Shown piece after piece: positions 34,581 to 47,253 of a stretch of 64,000 nucleotides of DNA. The position numbers and the translations under genes were made by a program. The DNA lies in assembly GCA_026545765.1 (NCBI GenBank), contig CM048839.1:58959677-59023676 (forward strand), in the 5' to 3' direction. The notes beneath the pieces are model-generated. The model did not search any database. It was not told the DNA's origin and was given only the letters and a program-made list of their open reading frames with translations. Position 1 is the stretch's first letter, and the number at the start of each line of letters is the position of its first letter. Source of the DNA: Plantago major. Its lineage: Eukaryota; Streptophyta; Magnoliopsida; Lamiales; Plantaginaceae.

Positions 34581-35665
34581 TGTTAGAACATAGGATCCCA
34601 GATTGGTACTTGGAACAAGATCAACAGACAATGTTGCCAACAATGTTGTTCAACAATGTCTTCAACACAGTAAACAAAACGCAGCGGATGAATATGAATG
34701 AAACTTCTATTACCAAGCCAACATATATAAATATGTTGGTCGCGCCTTAGGCAAAATATCTACTGACAGGAAAACTAGATCTGATCAACTAGGTTTAATA
34801 CAATCACAGATGATTGATTAAACAACCAAAACTATCCCTAGAAGAACTAACAGTAAAAGCTATTCTAGGTCGATGTTTGAAAGAGTTATTCCAACAATGA
34901 ATACTCTTAGACAAAATCTAAAGCTAGCAGAAAACAAGAAGCCTAAACTCTTTGATAAAATCTTGATTAATCATCAAAAAGGCTTTTTCATTGCTCGGCT
35001 GAATCCTTGTATATATACTTGAGATATCGACAGCTCCCATCCAAGTCGAAAGGCAATAGGATCTCAGCAAAGGCAATTTTCTTTGTCTTGTTTTCTTCAA
35101 TAATCAGCTAGAAGGAAATTCCCATATTAGTGTCTTCAACAATATATTTCCTTCTTGCTTTCTTCAACAATCTTCTTGAAAGATTCTCTCTTTAATCTTG
35201 TATTCTTCTTGCAACTATGTTCTTCCTGTACATATGTGATGATCCGGGATTCAGCAGGAAGCAACTAATGTTGTTTCTCTGTATCTGGTTGGCTGGAAAA
35301 TCTTTCCAAGATTATCTCTAGATAATCTTTTATTTCCTTCTTTCTTTCAAGGTGCCCATAACTTGTCAAACTCTTTCCTTCTTTTTAGATTGCATTCCTT
35401 GTGTCCAAAGCAGCTCAAACTCTTTCCTTATTCCTGCAGAAATTCGAATTGATTGCTTCCAGTCCAAGTCGTCAGTCCAATTGGCCTGCTTGTTTCTATG
35501 TTGTCTGCTGTTGTCTGTAATGTTGTTCCAACATTGTATCGGCACTATTTCGCAATGTTGCACAACATTGAAATCCTGTAGTTCACAAACAACAACAACA
35601 AACACAAACATTGAACTGAATCATGAAAGATAAGATTATCTAATCAAGTGCAACTTGCACTTTCA
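34581..35665 (-). mobile_element. Copia F3 5' LTR
   Basis: 1085 bp, nearly identical to 28958-30040. Followed by the target duplicate GGATT at 35666-35670, after which LTR E resumes. Confidence 0.9.
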
Positions 35666-36118
35666 GGATTGAAGGTTTTTACGAAGATTTTGAACTAGAC
35701 GAACCTATATGAACGAATCCTAACCCTAGAAACGAATATGCAAGACTATCACATAACTACCGTGTCCGGAGTGATTTAACTACTCATGAGGGAAGCAAAG
35801 ATGAAAGAATGCATGGTATAGATTACGCAAAGCATTAACATGGTGATAATCGCATGCAAGATCATACAATTCGATAAACAGAAGAAAACACGAATTGAAG
35901 ATAAACAATAGAGAGTTATCAATAATTACCAAGAATTCGATCCCGATGGTTCTTACAAGAGGTAAACCAAGCTCCAAAGATCAATCAATCAATGTCAAAA
36001 CCTAGTTCTAGAAGCTTTTTTCTATGAAAAAATCAAGTATAAGAAGTTATGGCAAAAGATGACCTAATCCTGACCTAAAAAGGAAAAACTATGTTGAATT
36101 TGGGCCTTCTCGCCGAAT

Positions 36119-36216
36119 CTCGCCGCGGCGAGGAAAATAGCTCGCCGTGTCGAGAAACCCCGTGTAGCTCCTCTTTTTGCCTCGTAAAATCTCGTCGCGG
36201 CGAAAAGATCCATTCG
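36119..36216. repeat. Palindrome cluster in LTR E
   Basis: The perfect palindrome CTCGCCGCGGCGAG (36119-36132) is accompanied by CTCGCCGTGTCGAG (36141-36154), CTCGTCGCGGCGAA (36191-36204) and a fourth diverged unit ending near 36216. Unit length is again 14 bases, as in LTRs A and B, but the sequence is different. Confidence 0.8.
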
Positions 36217-36442
36217 GCGCGGTGAGCTTAAAACCTGCGTAACTTTTTCCACAGAGAGAATTTTCCGTTGCTTCCAAAATAAAAATTGTAGCCCTTTGAA
36301 TTATCCTTCCGTGGCCACCGAGCTCAGGTCAATCAGACATCATATGAGATTAGTTATGGATAAAATGGATAGACTGCTCCGTAAAACATCACTTCTGCAA
36401 GCTTCGCTAAAACGGCTCTCAATTCTTCGTCCGAACACCACA

Positions 36443-36824
36443 TGTTGCTGAACAAGCACCTATTTCAAAGGTTGCTGAGAAAGCACCCATTACTAAGGTT
36501 GCTGGAGAAGCACTTTGTACAGAGGTTGCTGAGAAAGCACCTAAGTCCAAGGAATCTGGACAAGACACACTCAAGCTGATAGAAGAAGCTTTAAGGAGTG
36601 GTGATTTAGTGATGGAGGATTCTGACATTGCCTCCACACTATTCAAACTGTCACAAATGGATCAGGATGAGCCCCACTTTGCTTCACCTTCCGTATCCAA
36701 TTCACATGATTCACCAGATGATAATGATGCCATGGTGAATGAATTGCAGTTTGACATGCCAGCACTTCTGATTGCTGAAGAAAATCCTGCAAATGAGCAG
36801 GTTCCCCAACTCAATGAGAGGGAT
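36443..36824 (+). pseudogene. F1-b aORF segment before the array insertion
   Basis: The frame starts with four 27-base repeats (36443-36550) encoding VAEQAPISK, VAEKAPITK, VAGEALCTE and VAEKAPKSK. It continues through KLIEEALRSGDLVMEDSDIA to QLNERD, where the LTR array starts. The segment MEDSDIAST...MPALLIAEENP...VPQLNERD corresponds to MEDVAIAST...MPALNIAEENP...LSERD of the minus-strand aORF at 62337-62597. The plant-transposon-protein domain expected upstream is not present in this copy. Function unknown. Confidence 0.7.
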
Positions 36825-38796
36825 TGTAACGCCCCGAAAAATTGCACTGATTTTTAAAAGAACAAAGGCATTAAAACAATAACGAAAAGACAATCTGAAA
36901 ACTTTGAAAAGCTAAAATTCTAATAGTTGACTTGCGAAAGACACTAATTTTTGAAAGTAGCGGTAAAGAGACAAGTTTTTCACAAGCTAAAAGGTACAAA
37001 ATCCCATTTTAAATCCCAACTCTCACTCTAGTTGCTGAACGTCTACCCGACTCGGTCCTCCACTAAACTTCGGAATCTACAAGGAAGGAAAACAAAAGAG
37101 TGTGAGACAAAAATCTCAGTGGTGTTCGTGTGTGACAGTGACAATTAAAATATCAATAGGAAATTCATAACAACATCCAAAAATAATAAACATATCATAT
37201 AACGAAGCAATAACAATGCAATCAATCGTTCGTTGGTGCCGCTCCTTATAACCCCAATCCGAGCCCTTATCTCTCCACTCAATCAATCAATACCCGCCAT
37301 GGTACGGGGTGGTACACTACTACCTCTAAGACCTCAGCGTCTCCTGCCTCGCGTAAAAGAGAAGTAAGCCAGAGCAACCCACACACATATCGACAGTCAC
37401 CACTGCCCGAAAATGCAATGAGTGTACCCTAACCGAAAACTTGGCCAAAATAATCAATCAATCGAAACAATATCATATACAATATGTACATATTTTTATT
37501 TGAGCGGAAGCGATGCCAAATCAATTTGATGCAATGTTGAAAAGAATGAGTCGGAAACTTTGATGCAATACATATATATATATATACATACAAGCAAGTA
37601 CTTCCTTGGTTTTCGCAAACATTTTAAGAACACTCACCTTAAAAGTTCCTTGTAAAATCTCAAAGTTCGGAGTTCCTGAAAAATAGGGTACCGACTAATA
37701 AGACACCGATCAGGTACTATAAGAACTACCCTTTTAACACCCCCAAACACATAAAATAGTAACCAAATTATAAACCTAAACAATTATTTCAACTGAGAAC
37801 ATAAAGTAGACTTGGTCACGGCACATGTAATAAGCTAGTGGAAACAACACAGCCAATTTACAACTTGAACACAACACACAAGGCATGCAGCTGAAACGAT
37901 TGTAATTGCAGGCACAGAACACGGAACCATAACCAAGAGATATGATTTGATTTATTGTATGGATAATAGTGAAAAACTAAGTAATTCAGAAAACCCGTTG
38001 GAAGCAATAGAACAAGAAGGCAAGAGACAAGAATTATGTAGCTCCCTGGCGCAAGCAATAAACCCCCAAATTAAATTCAGCAAAAGTAGGCATATGCTCC
38101 TAATTAATTAATTAATTAATTAATTAATTGATAGATATAAAATCATGAATATCAAGAATTAGATTGACATTCGCACAACTGTGGAATTGCGAGAAGACAT
38201 GGAAACCTGATCCAAATTTAAGCAAGAAACGAAACAAACAACTCAAATATCCATCCCAAACTGAAAACACGAGAAAGAACAACAACGCTTACCTAAGGCG
38301 AAATTGGCAACGATCAAAGGAAGGAGACGATCTAGGTTGAGATCAAAATCAGATGGCATTACGGTGATTTGATGCCAATTGGGGCGCGGAGATGGAGTAA
38401 TGGGCGGCGACACGGTGGAGGAAGAATCCAGTCGATGGAGGCGATACAGATGGAGTTGTTGGAGGAGCGACTGGGACGGCGAAGATGAAGGCAACAATTT
38501 GAAAGAAAATATCGGATAGGAGAAGGGACTGAAGAAGAAGAAATTGAAAAGAATGGAAGGAGCTGAAGACGCCACTTTGAAGAAGAGATGGAGACTTAAG
38601 CAACAAGGGGTATAAGGGTATAATGGGCATTATATACAAATTTAGAGCTAAAAACAAATTGGACTCTAATTAAGCTATATAAAAAAAAAGGTAAACACTA
38701 ATTTAAGCAGTAGGAACATTATTAACTATAAAAAAAAATTATAATAATAATGAATAATAATAAATAATAAAGACGAAAATAAAACGGGGTTTTACA
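36825..38796 (-). mobile_element. Array LTR a
   Basis: 1972 bp, 3'-most LTR in sense. It contains a short TA repeat (37571-37586) and an ATTA tetranucleotide run (38100-38129). The ORFs on either strand are not conserved as proteins and are taken as chance. Confidence 0.85.
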
Positions 38797-40255
38797 ATCT
38801 CCCCTCCTTGAAGGAATTTGGTCCCCAAATTCTCACCTTAAGAAACGAAGAGCTCGGGATATTGACTCCGCAAACAACTTAACCAACATAAACGAAGGTT
38901 CGAAACTTATCGACAACATACTTGAAGGTTGGCTAACAAGTGAACGCACTGAAATAGACGAGACAAGCCTCCTTTAAATTTCTATGCAAGGAGCAAAATT
39001 AAGAGGGTTTCTCGAGTGATAAGGAGAAGGAAGGAAGACAATCTTTAATAAGAGACAAGAAGCTTAACGAGAGAGGTTTGGTGAGATTGAGAATCTGGTT
39101 AAGTAATCAAGAACAGGGGAATTACAACGAAGAAGAAGAACTGTGGAAGTTTGCTAAAGAGTCTGAAACTTTGCGTTTTCTGGAAGAAGTTATGAAGTGA
39201 GTTACTAAATGCGACTAGAGAAAGAAGACTAAAAGGTCGATGAAAGGTTGAAAGTTAACAAGATGGGTTTCATCGAACGAGAAATTAAAAACTACCACAT
39301 AACTCCCGCAAATAAGCGACTAACAAAAGTAAACACATACTACTAAGATACATGGGAAGAATGATGTGCATAAATATCAAATTTACATAACATGATCACT
39401 TTTCAAGTAGGTTCACGATTAATAATAAGCATGTTATATACATGGGAATCATATGATCAAACTTTATAACATGGAACAAAAATTGTAATTAGCTCACTTG
39501 ACCACCAATACCAAAAGCCATTCTGGCAAATTAAGTGCAATTTACTAAAATTTGAAACGCAAGTAGTAGGATTAACAGAAACAGAGCAGTACTAAGAGCA
39601 ACATTTAACAAATTATTTTGTTACCAAAACTCATTCAAGTAACATAAGCTAGACATTCAAGAAACTCAGCAACACAAGCAAGTAACATTTGATCAAAAGA
39701 TGTACTGAAATTAAAATCACACAAGTCATGCAAAGACATTGACAAGTAACATTTGATCAGCAGGGAGGAAGAAAATTTAGCCACATAAACCACCAGAAAT
39801 TCATTTTCAGTACATGCACCAGTCAGCTGCAAAACTTGAATTAAGTGAAATGCGCAAGTATCTAAGCATATAATCAAATAGTGATCCTCTATTAACTCTA
39901 GTTAGTACGAATCATTATGTAGTCGGCCGCCTACAAGTGATTTATACTACCTCAAGTAAAATATTGGGCCACTAAATGATAACAGATTACATGCAAAACC
40001 AGGCTACACAACACATGCAAATAATATTTTGATCATATAATCGGAGGCAATTAGAATCACCTATGTCAAGCAAATCAAACCGAGCACTCATACGTCAATC
40101 ACTTTCATATCTTATTAACATGATGACAACTCGAGAACCAGTTAACCCAAAGAAACAACCTATGTTCAGCAACTTAGACACCTCACTCGCACAACCCAAG
40201 GTCCGAAAATCATATCCCGGTATAGCCCGAGTAAAAACTTGGCTCTGATACCAAC
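38797..40255 (-). mobile_element. Array internal region 1
   Basis: 1459 bp without a credible ORF. The left end gives the polypurine tract (minus: GGAGGGGAGAT). The right end, GGCTCTGATACCAAC at 40241-40255, is the complement of the tRNA-Met primer site. The rest is A+T-rich and non-coding, nearly identical in all three copies. Confidence 0.85.
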
Positions 40256-42272
40256 TGTAACGCCCCGAAAAATTACACTGATTTTAAAAGAACAAGGGCA
40301 TTAAAACAATAACGAAGAGACAATCTGAAAACTTTGAGAAGCTAAAATTCTAAAAGTTGACTTGCGAAAGACACTAATTTTTGAAAGCAGCGGTAAAAAG
40401 ACAAGTTTTTCACAAGCTAAAAGGTACAAAATCCCAGTTTAAATCCCAACTCTCACTCTAGTTGCTGAACGTCTACCCGACTCGGTCCTCCACTAAACTC
40501 CGGAATCTACAAGGAAGGAAAACAAAAGAGTGTGAGACAAAAATCTCAGTGGTGTTCGTGTGTGACAGGACAATTAAAATATCAATAAGAAATTCATAAC
40601 AACATCCAAAAAAAATAAACATATCATATAACGAAGCAATAACAATGCAATCAATCGTTCGTTGGTGCCGCTCCTTATAACCCCAATCCGAGCCCTTATC
40701 TCTCCACTCTATCAATCAATACCCGCCATGGTACGGTGTGGTACACTACTACCTCTAAGACCTCAGCGTCTCCTGCCTCGCGTAAAAAGAGAAGTAAGCC
40801 AGAGCAACCCACACACATTTCGACAGTCACCACTGCCCGAAAATGCAATGAGTATACCCTAACCGAAAACTTGGCCAAAACAATCAATCAATCGAAACAA
40901 TATCATATACAATATGTACATATTTTTATTTGAGCGGAAGCGATGCCAAATCAATTTGATGCAATGTTTGAAAAGAATGAGTCGGAAACTTTGATGCAAT
41001 ACATATATATATATATATATATACAAGCAAGTACTTCCTTGGTTTTCGCAAGCATTTGTAGAACACTCACCTTAAAAGTTCATTGTAAAATCTCAAAGTT
41101 CGGAGTTCCTGAAAAATAGGGTACCGACTAATAAGACACCGATCAGGTACTATAAGAACTACCGTTTTAACACCCCCAAACACATAAAATAGTAACCACA
41201 TTATAAACCTAAACAATTATTTCAATTGAAAACATAAAGTAGACTTCGTCACGGCAACATGTAATAAGCTAGTGGAAACAACACAGCCAATTTACAACTT
41301 GAACACAACACACAAGGCATGCAGCTGAAACGATTGTAATTGCAGGCACAGAACACGAAACCATAACCAAGAGATATGATTTGATTTATTGTATGGATAA
41401 TAGTGAAAAACTAAGTAATTCAGAAATCCCGTTGGAAGCAATAGAACAAGAAGAAGGCAAGAGACAAGAATTATGTAGCTCCCTGGCGCAAGCAATAAAC
41501 CCCCAAATTAAATTTAGCAAAAGTAGGCATATGCTCCTAATTAATTAATTAATTAATTAATTGATAGATATAAAATCATGAATATCAAGAATTAGATTGA
41601 CATTCGCACAACTCAGCAGATGAATAAGGACTCGACCACACACAAAAACCGAGCGTGGTGGAATTGCGAGAAGACATGGAAACCTGATCTTAATTTAAGC
41701 AAGAAACGAAACAAACAACTCAAATATCCATCCCAAACTGAAAACACGAGAAAGAACAACAACGCTTACCTAAGGCGAAATTGGCAACGATCAAAGGAAG
41801 GAGACGATCTAGGTTGAGATCAAAATCAGATGGCATTACGGTGATTTGATGGCAATTGGGGCGCGGAGATGGAGTAATGGGCGGCGACACGGTGGAGGAA
41901 GAATCCAGTCGATGGAGGCGATACAGATGGAGTTGTTGGAGGATCGGCTGGGGGCGTAGATGAAGGCAACAATTTGGAAGAAAATATCGGTTAGGAGAAG
42001 GGACTGAAGAAGAAGAAATTGAAAAGAAAGGAAGGAGCTGAAGACGCCACTTTGAAGAAGAGATGGAGACTTAAGCAACAAGGGGTATAAGGGTATAATG
42101 GGCATTATATACAAATTTAGAGCTAAAAACAAATTGTACTCTAATTAAGCTATATAAAAAAAAAGGTAAACACTAATTTGAGCACTAGGAACATTATTAA
42201 CTATAAAAAAAAATTTATAATAATAATGAATAATAATAAATAATAAAGACGAAAATAAAACGAGGTTTTACA
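40256..42272 (-). mobile_element. Array LTR b
   Basis: 2017 bp, starting TGTAACGCCCCG and ending GAGGTTTTACA. TA repeat at 41003-41023 and ATTA run near 41538-41563. Closely similar to LTR c. Confidence 0.85.
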
Positions 42273-43730
42273 ATCTCCCCTCCTTGAAGGAATTCGGTCC
42301 CCAAATTTTCACCTTAAGAAACGAAGAGCTCGGGTATTGACTCCGCAAACAACATAACCAACGTAAACGAAGGTTCGAAACTTATCGACAACATACTTGA
42401 AGGTTGGCTAACAAGTGAACGCACTGAAATAGACGATGCAAGCCTCCTTCAAATTTCTATGCAAGGAGCAAAATTAAGAGGGTTTCTCGAGTGATAAGGA
42501 GAAGGAAGGAAGACAATCTTTAATAAGAGACAAAGAAGCTTAACGAGAGAGGTTTGGTGAGATTGAGAATCTGGTTAAGTAATCAAGAACAGGGGAATTA
42601 CAACGAAGAAGAAGAACTTTGGAAGTTTGCTAAAGAGTCTGAAACTTTGCGTTTTCTGGAAGAAGTTATGAAGTGAGTTACTAAATGCGACTAGAGAAAG
42701 AAGAATAAAAGGTCGATGAAAGGTTGAAAGTTAACAAGATGGGTTTCATCGAACGAGAAATTAAAAACTACCACATAACTCCCGCAAATAAGTGACTAAC
42801 AAAAGTAAACACATACTACTAAGATACATGGGAAGAATGATGTGCATAAATATCAAATTTACATAACATGATCACTTTTCAAGTAGGTTCACGATTAATA
42901 ATAAGCATGTTATATACATGGGAATCATATGATCAAACTTTATAACATGGAACAAAAATTGTAATTAGCTCACTTGACCACCAATACCAAAAGCCATTCT
43001 GGCAAATTAAGTGCAATTTACTAAAATTTGAAACGCAAGTAGTAGGATTAACAGAAACAGAGCAGTACTAAGAGCAACATTTAACAAATTATTTTGTTAC
43101 CAAAACTCATTCAAGTAACATAAGCTAGACATTCAAGAAACTCAGCAACACAAGCAAGTAACATTTGATCAAAAGATGTACTGAAATTAAAATCACACAA
43201 GTCATGCAAAGACATTGACAAGTAACATTTGATCAGCAGGGAGGAAGAAAATTTAGCCACATAAACCACCAGAAATTCATTTTCGTACATGCACCAGTCA
43301 GCTAAAAAACTTGAATTAATTGAAATGCGCAAGTATCTAAGCATATAATCAAATAGTGATCCTCTATTAACTCTAGTTAGTACGAATCATTATGTAGTCG
43401 GCCGCCTACAAGTGATTTATACTACCTCAAGTAAAATATTGGGCCACTAAATGATAACAGATTACATGCGAAACCAGGCTACACAACACATGCAGATAAT
43501 ATTTTGATCATATAATCGGAGGCAATTAGAATCACCTATGTCAAGCAAATCAAACCGAGCACTCATACGTCAATCACTTTCATATCTTATTAACATGATG
43601 ACAACTCGAGAACCAGTTAACCCAAAGAAACAACCTATGTTCAGCAACTTAGACACCTCACTCGCACAACCCAAGGTCCGAAAATCATATCCCGATATAG
43701 CCCGAGTAAAAACTTGGCTCTGATACCAAC
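42273..43730 (-). mobile_element. Array internal region 2
   Basis: 1458 bp, near-identical to internal regions 1 and 3, with the same polypurine and primer-site edges. Non-coding. Confidence 0.85.
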
Positions 43731-44471
43731 TGTAACGCCCCGAAAAATTACACTGATTTTAAAAGAACAAGGGCGTTAAAACAATAACGAAGAGACAATC
43801 TGAAAACTTTGAGAAGCTAAAATTCTAATAGTTGACTTGCGAAAGACACTAATTTTTGAAAGCAGCGGTAAAAAGACAAGTTTTTCACAAGCTAAAAGGT
43901 ACAAAATCCCAGTTTAAATCCCAACTCTCACTCTAGTTGCTGAACGTCTACCCGACTCGGTCCTCCACTAAACTCCGGAATCTACAAGGAAGGAAAACAA
44001 AAGACTGTGAGACAAAAATCTCAGTGGTGTTCGTGTGTGACAGGACAATTAAAATATCAATAGGAAATTCATAACAACATCCAAAAATAATAAACATATC
44101 ATATAATGAAGCAATAACAATGCAATCAATCGTTCGTTGGTGCCGCTCCTTATAACCCCAATCCGAGCCCTTATCTCTCCACTCTATCAATCAATACCCG
44201 CCATGGTACGGGGTGGTACACTACTACCTCTAAGACCTCAGCGTCTCCTGCCTCGCGTAAAAAGAGAAGTAAGCGAGAGCAACCCACACACATATCGACA
44301 GTCACCACTGCCCGAAAATGCAATGAGTATACCCTAACCGAAAACTTGGCCAAAACAATCAATCAATCGAAACAATATCATATACAATATGTACATATTT
44401 TTATTTGAGCGGAAGCGATGCCAAATCAATTTGATGCAATGTTTGAAAAGAATGAGTCGGAAACTTTGATG

Positions 44472-44546
<75 letters not shown>

Positions 44547-45795
44547 CGAGCAAGTACTTTCTTGGTTTTCGCAAGCATTTGAAGAACACTCACCTTAAAA
44601 GTTCCTTGTAAAATCTCAAAGTTCAGAGTTCCTGAAAAATAGGGTACCGACTAATAAGACACCGATCAGGTACTATAAGAACTACCCTTTTAACACCCCC
44701 AAACACATAAAATAGTAACCACATTATAAACCTAAACAATTATTTCAATTGAAAACATAAAGTAGACTTCGTCACGGCAACATGTAATAAGCTAGTGGAA
44801 ACAACACAGCCAATTTACAACTTGAACACAACACACAAGGCATGCAGCTGAAACGATTGTAATTGCAGGCACAGAACACGAAACCATAACCAAGAGATAT
44901 GATTTGATTTATTGTATGGATAATAGTGAAAAACTAAGTAATTCAGAAATCCCGTTGGAAGCAATAGAACAAGAAGAAGGCAAGAGACAAGAATTATGTA
45001 GCTCCCTGGCGCAAGCAATAAACCCCCAAATTAAATTTAGCAAAAGTAGGCATATGCTCCTAATTAATTAATTAATTAATTAATTGATAGATATAAAATC
45101 ATGAATATCAAGAATTAGATTGACATTCGCACAACTCAGCAGATGAATAAGGACTCGACCACACACAAAAACCGAGCGTGGTGGAATTGCGAGAAGACAT
45201 GGAAACCTGATCCAAATTTAAGCAAGAAACGAAACAAACAACTCAAATATCCATCCCAAACTGAAAACACGAGAAAGAACAACAACGCTTACCTAAGGCG
45301 AAATTGGCAACGATCAAAGGAAGGAGACGATCTAGGTTGAGATCAAAATCAGATGGCATTACGGTGATTTGATGGCAATTGGGGCGCGGAGATGGAGTAA
45401 TGGGCGGCGACACGGTGGAGGAAGAATCCAGTCGATGGAGGCGATACAGATGGAGTTGTTGGAGGATCGGCTGGGGGCGTAGATGAAGGCAACAATTTGG
45501 AAGAAAATATCGGTTAGGAGAAGCGACTGAAGAAGAAGAAATTGAAAAGCAAGGAAGGAGCTGAAGATGCCACTTTGAAGAAGAGATGGAGACTTAAGCA
45601 ACAAGGGGTATAAGGGTATAATGGGCATTATATACAAATTTAGAGCTAAAAACAAATTGTACTCTAATTAAGCTATATAAAAAAAAAGGTAAACACTAAT
45701 TTAAGCACTAGGAACATTATTAACAATAAAAAAAAAATTATAATAATAATGAATAATAATAAATAATAAAGACGAAAATAAAACGAGGTTTTACA
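43731..45795 (-). mobile_element. Array LTR c with expanded TA repeat
   Basis: 2065 bp. The TA microsatellite at about 44474-44547 is several times longer than in the other three LTRs and accounts for most of the extra length. ATTA run near 45060-45085. Confidence 0.85.
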
Positions 45796-47253
45796 ATCTC
45801 CCCTCCTTGAAGGAATTCGGTCCCCAAATTCTCACCTTAAGAAACGAAGAGCTCGGGTATTGACTCCGCAAACAACATAACCAACGTAAACGAAGGTTCG
45901 AAACTTATCGACAACATACTTGAAGGTTGGCTAACAAGTGAACGCACTGAAATAGACGAGGCAAGCCTCCTTTAAATTTCTATGCAAGGAGCAAAATTAA
46001 GAGGGTTTCTCGAGTGATAAGGAGAAGGAAGGAAGACAATCTTTAATAAGAGACAAAGAAGCTTAACGAGAGAGGTTTGGTGAGATTGAGAATCTGGTTA
46101 AGTAATCAAGAACAGGGGAATTACAACGAAGAAGAAGAACTTTGGAAGTTTGCTAAAGAGTCTGAAACTTTGCGTTTTCTGGAAGAAGTTATGAAGTGAG
46201 TTACTAAATGCGACTAGAGAAAGAAGAGTAAAAGGTCGATGAAAGGTTGAAAGTTAACAAGATGGGTTTCATCGAACGAGAAATTAAAAACTACCACATA
46301 ACTCCCGCAAATAAGTGACTAACAAAAGTAAACACATACTACTAAGATACATGGGAAGAATGATGTGCATAAATATCAAATTTACATAACATGATCACTT
46401 TTCAAGTAGGTTCACGATTAATAATAAGCATGTTATATACATGGGAATCATATGATCAAACTTTATAACATGGAACAAAAATTGTAATTAGCTCACTTGA
46501 CCACCAATACCAAAAGCCATTCTGGCAAATTAAGTGCAATTTACTAAAATTTGAAACGCAAGTAGTAGGATTAACAGAAACAGAGCAGTACTAAGAGCAA
46601 CATTTAACAAATTATTTTGTTACCAAAACTCATTCAAGTAACATAAGCTAGACATTCAAGAAACTGAGCAACACAAGCAAGTAACATTTGATCAAAAGAT
46701 GTACTGAAATTAAAATCACACAAGTCATGCAAAGACATTGACAAGTAACATTTGATCATCAGGGAGGAAGAAAATTTAGCCACATAAACCACCAGAAATT
46801 CATTTTCGTACATGCACCAGTCAGCTAAAAAACTTGAATTAATTGAAATGCGCAAGTATCTAAGCATATAATCAAATAGTGATCCTCTATTAACTCTAGT
46901 TAGTACGAATCATTATGTAGTCGGCCGCCTACAAGTGATTTATACTACCTCAAGTAAAATATTGGGCCACTAAATGATAACAGATTACATGCGAAACCAG
47001 GCTACACAACACATGCAGATAATATTTTGATCATATAATCGGAGGCAATTAGAATCACCTATGTCAAGCAAATCAAACCGAGCATTCATACGTCAATCAC
47101 TTTCATATCTTATTAACATGATGACAACTCGAGAACCAGTTAACCCAAAGAAACAACCTATGTTCAGCAACTTAGACACCTCACTCGCACAACCCAAGGT
47201 CCGAAAATCAAATCCCGATATAGCCCGAGTAAAAACTTGGCTCTGATACCAAC
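45796..47253 (-). mobile_element. Array internal region 3
   Basis: 1458 bp, near-identical to internal regions 1 and 2. Non-coding, with primer-site complement at its right end. Confidence 0.85.

Larger units (their letters stand above)
28958..35665 (-). mobile_element. Ty1/copia element F3 (nearly full length ends, reduced pol)
   Basis: LTRs 28958-30040 and 34581-35665 begin TGTTAGAACATAGGATCCC and end GCACTTTCA. The flanks are the perfect duplication GGATT (28953-28957 and 35666-35670). Minus-strand order: 5' LTR, primer site (TGGTATCAAAGCC), gag (34549-33267), RNase H end (32847-32263), a 2.2-kb non-coding region, polypurine tract, 3' LTR. The LTRs look about 97-98 percent identical by eye, so this is a comparatively recent insertion. 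Protease, integrase and RT are not present. A few breaks in the remaining ORFs. Confidence 0.9.
28537..36420 (-). mobile_element. Gypsy solo LTR (LTR E), split by copia F3
   Basis: The outer parts 28537-28957 and 35671-36420 together give about 1.17 kb of LTR-like sequence in minus orientation. The left end is TGATGAGCTC. ACTCGGTATCGTTCTCTAGAG near 28600 matches the end-block of the other gypsy LTRs. The right part shares AGGTCAATC.GA and GACTGCTCC with LTR A, so E and A are relatives. No internal gypsy sequence accompanies it. The left flank is F1 pol and the right flank is F1 aORF, so no target duplication is expected to be visible. The right boundary is approximate. Confidence 0.6.
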
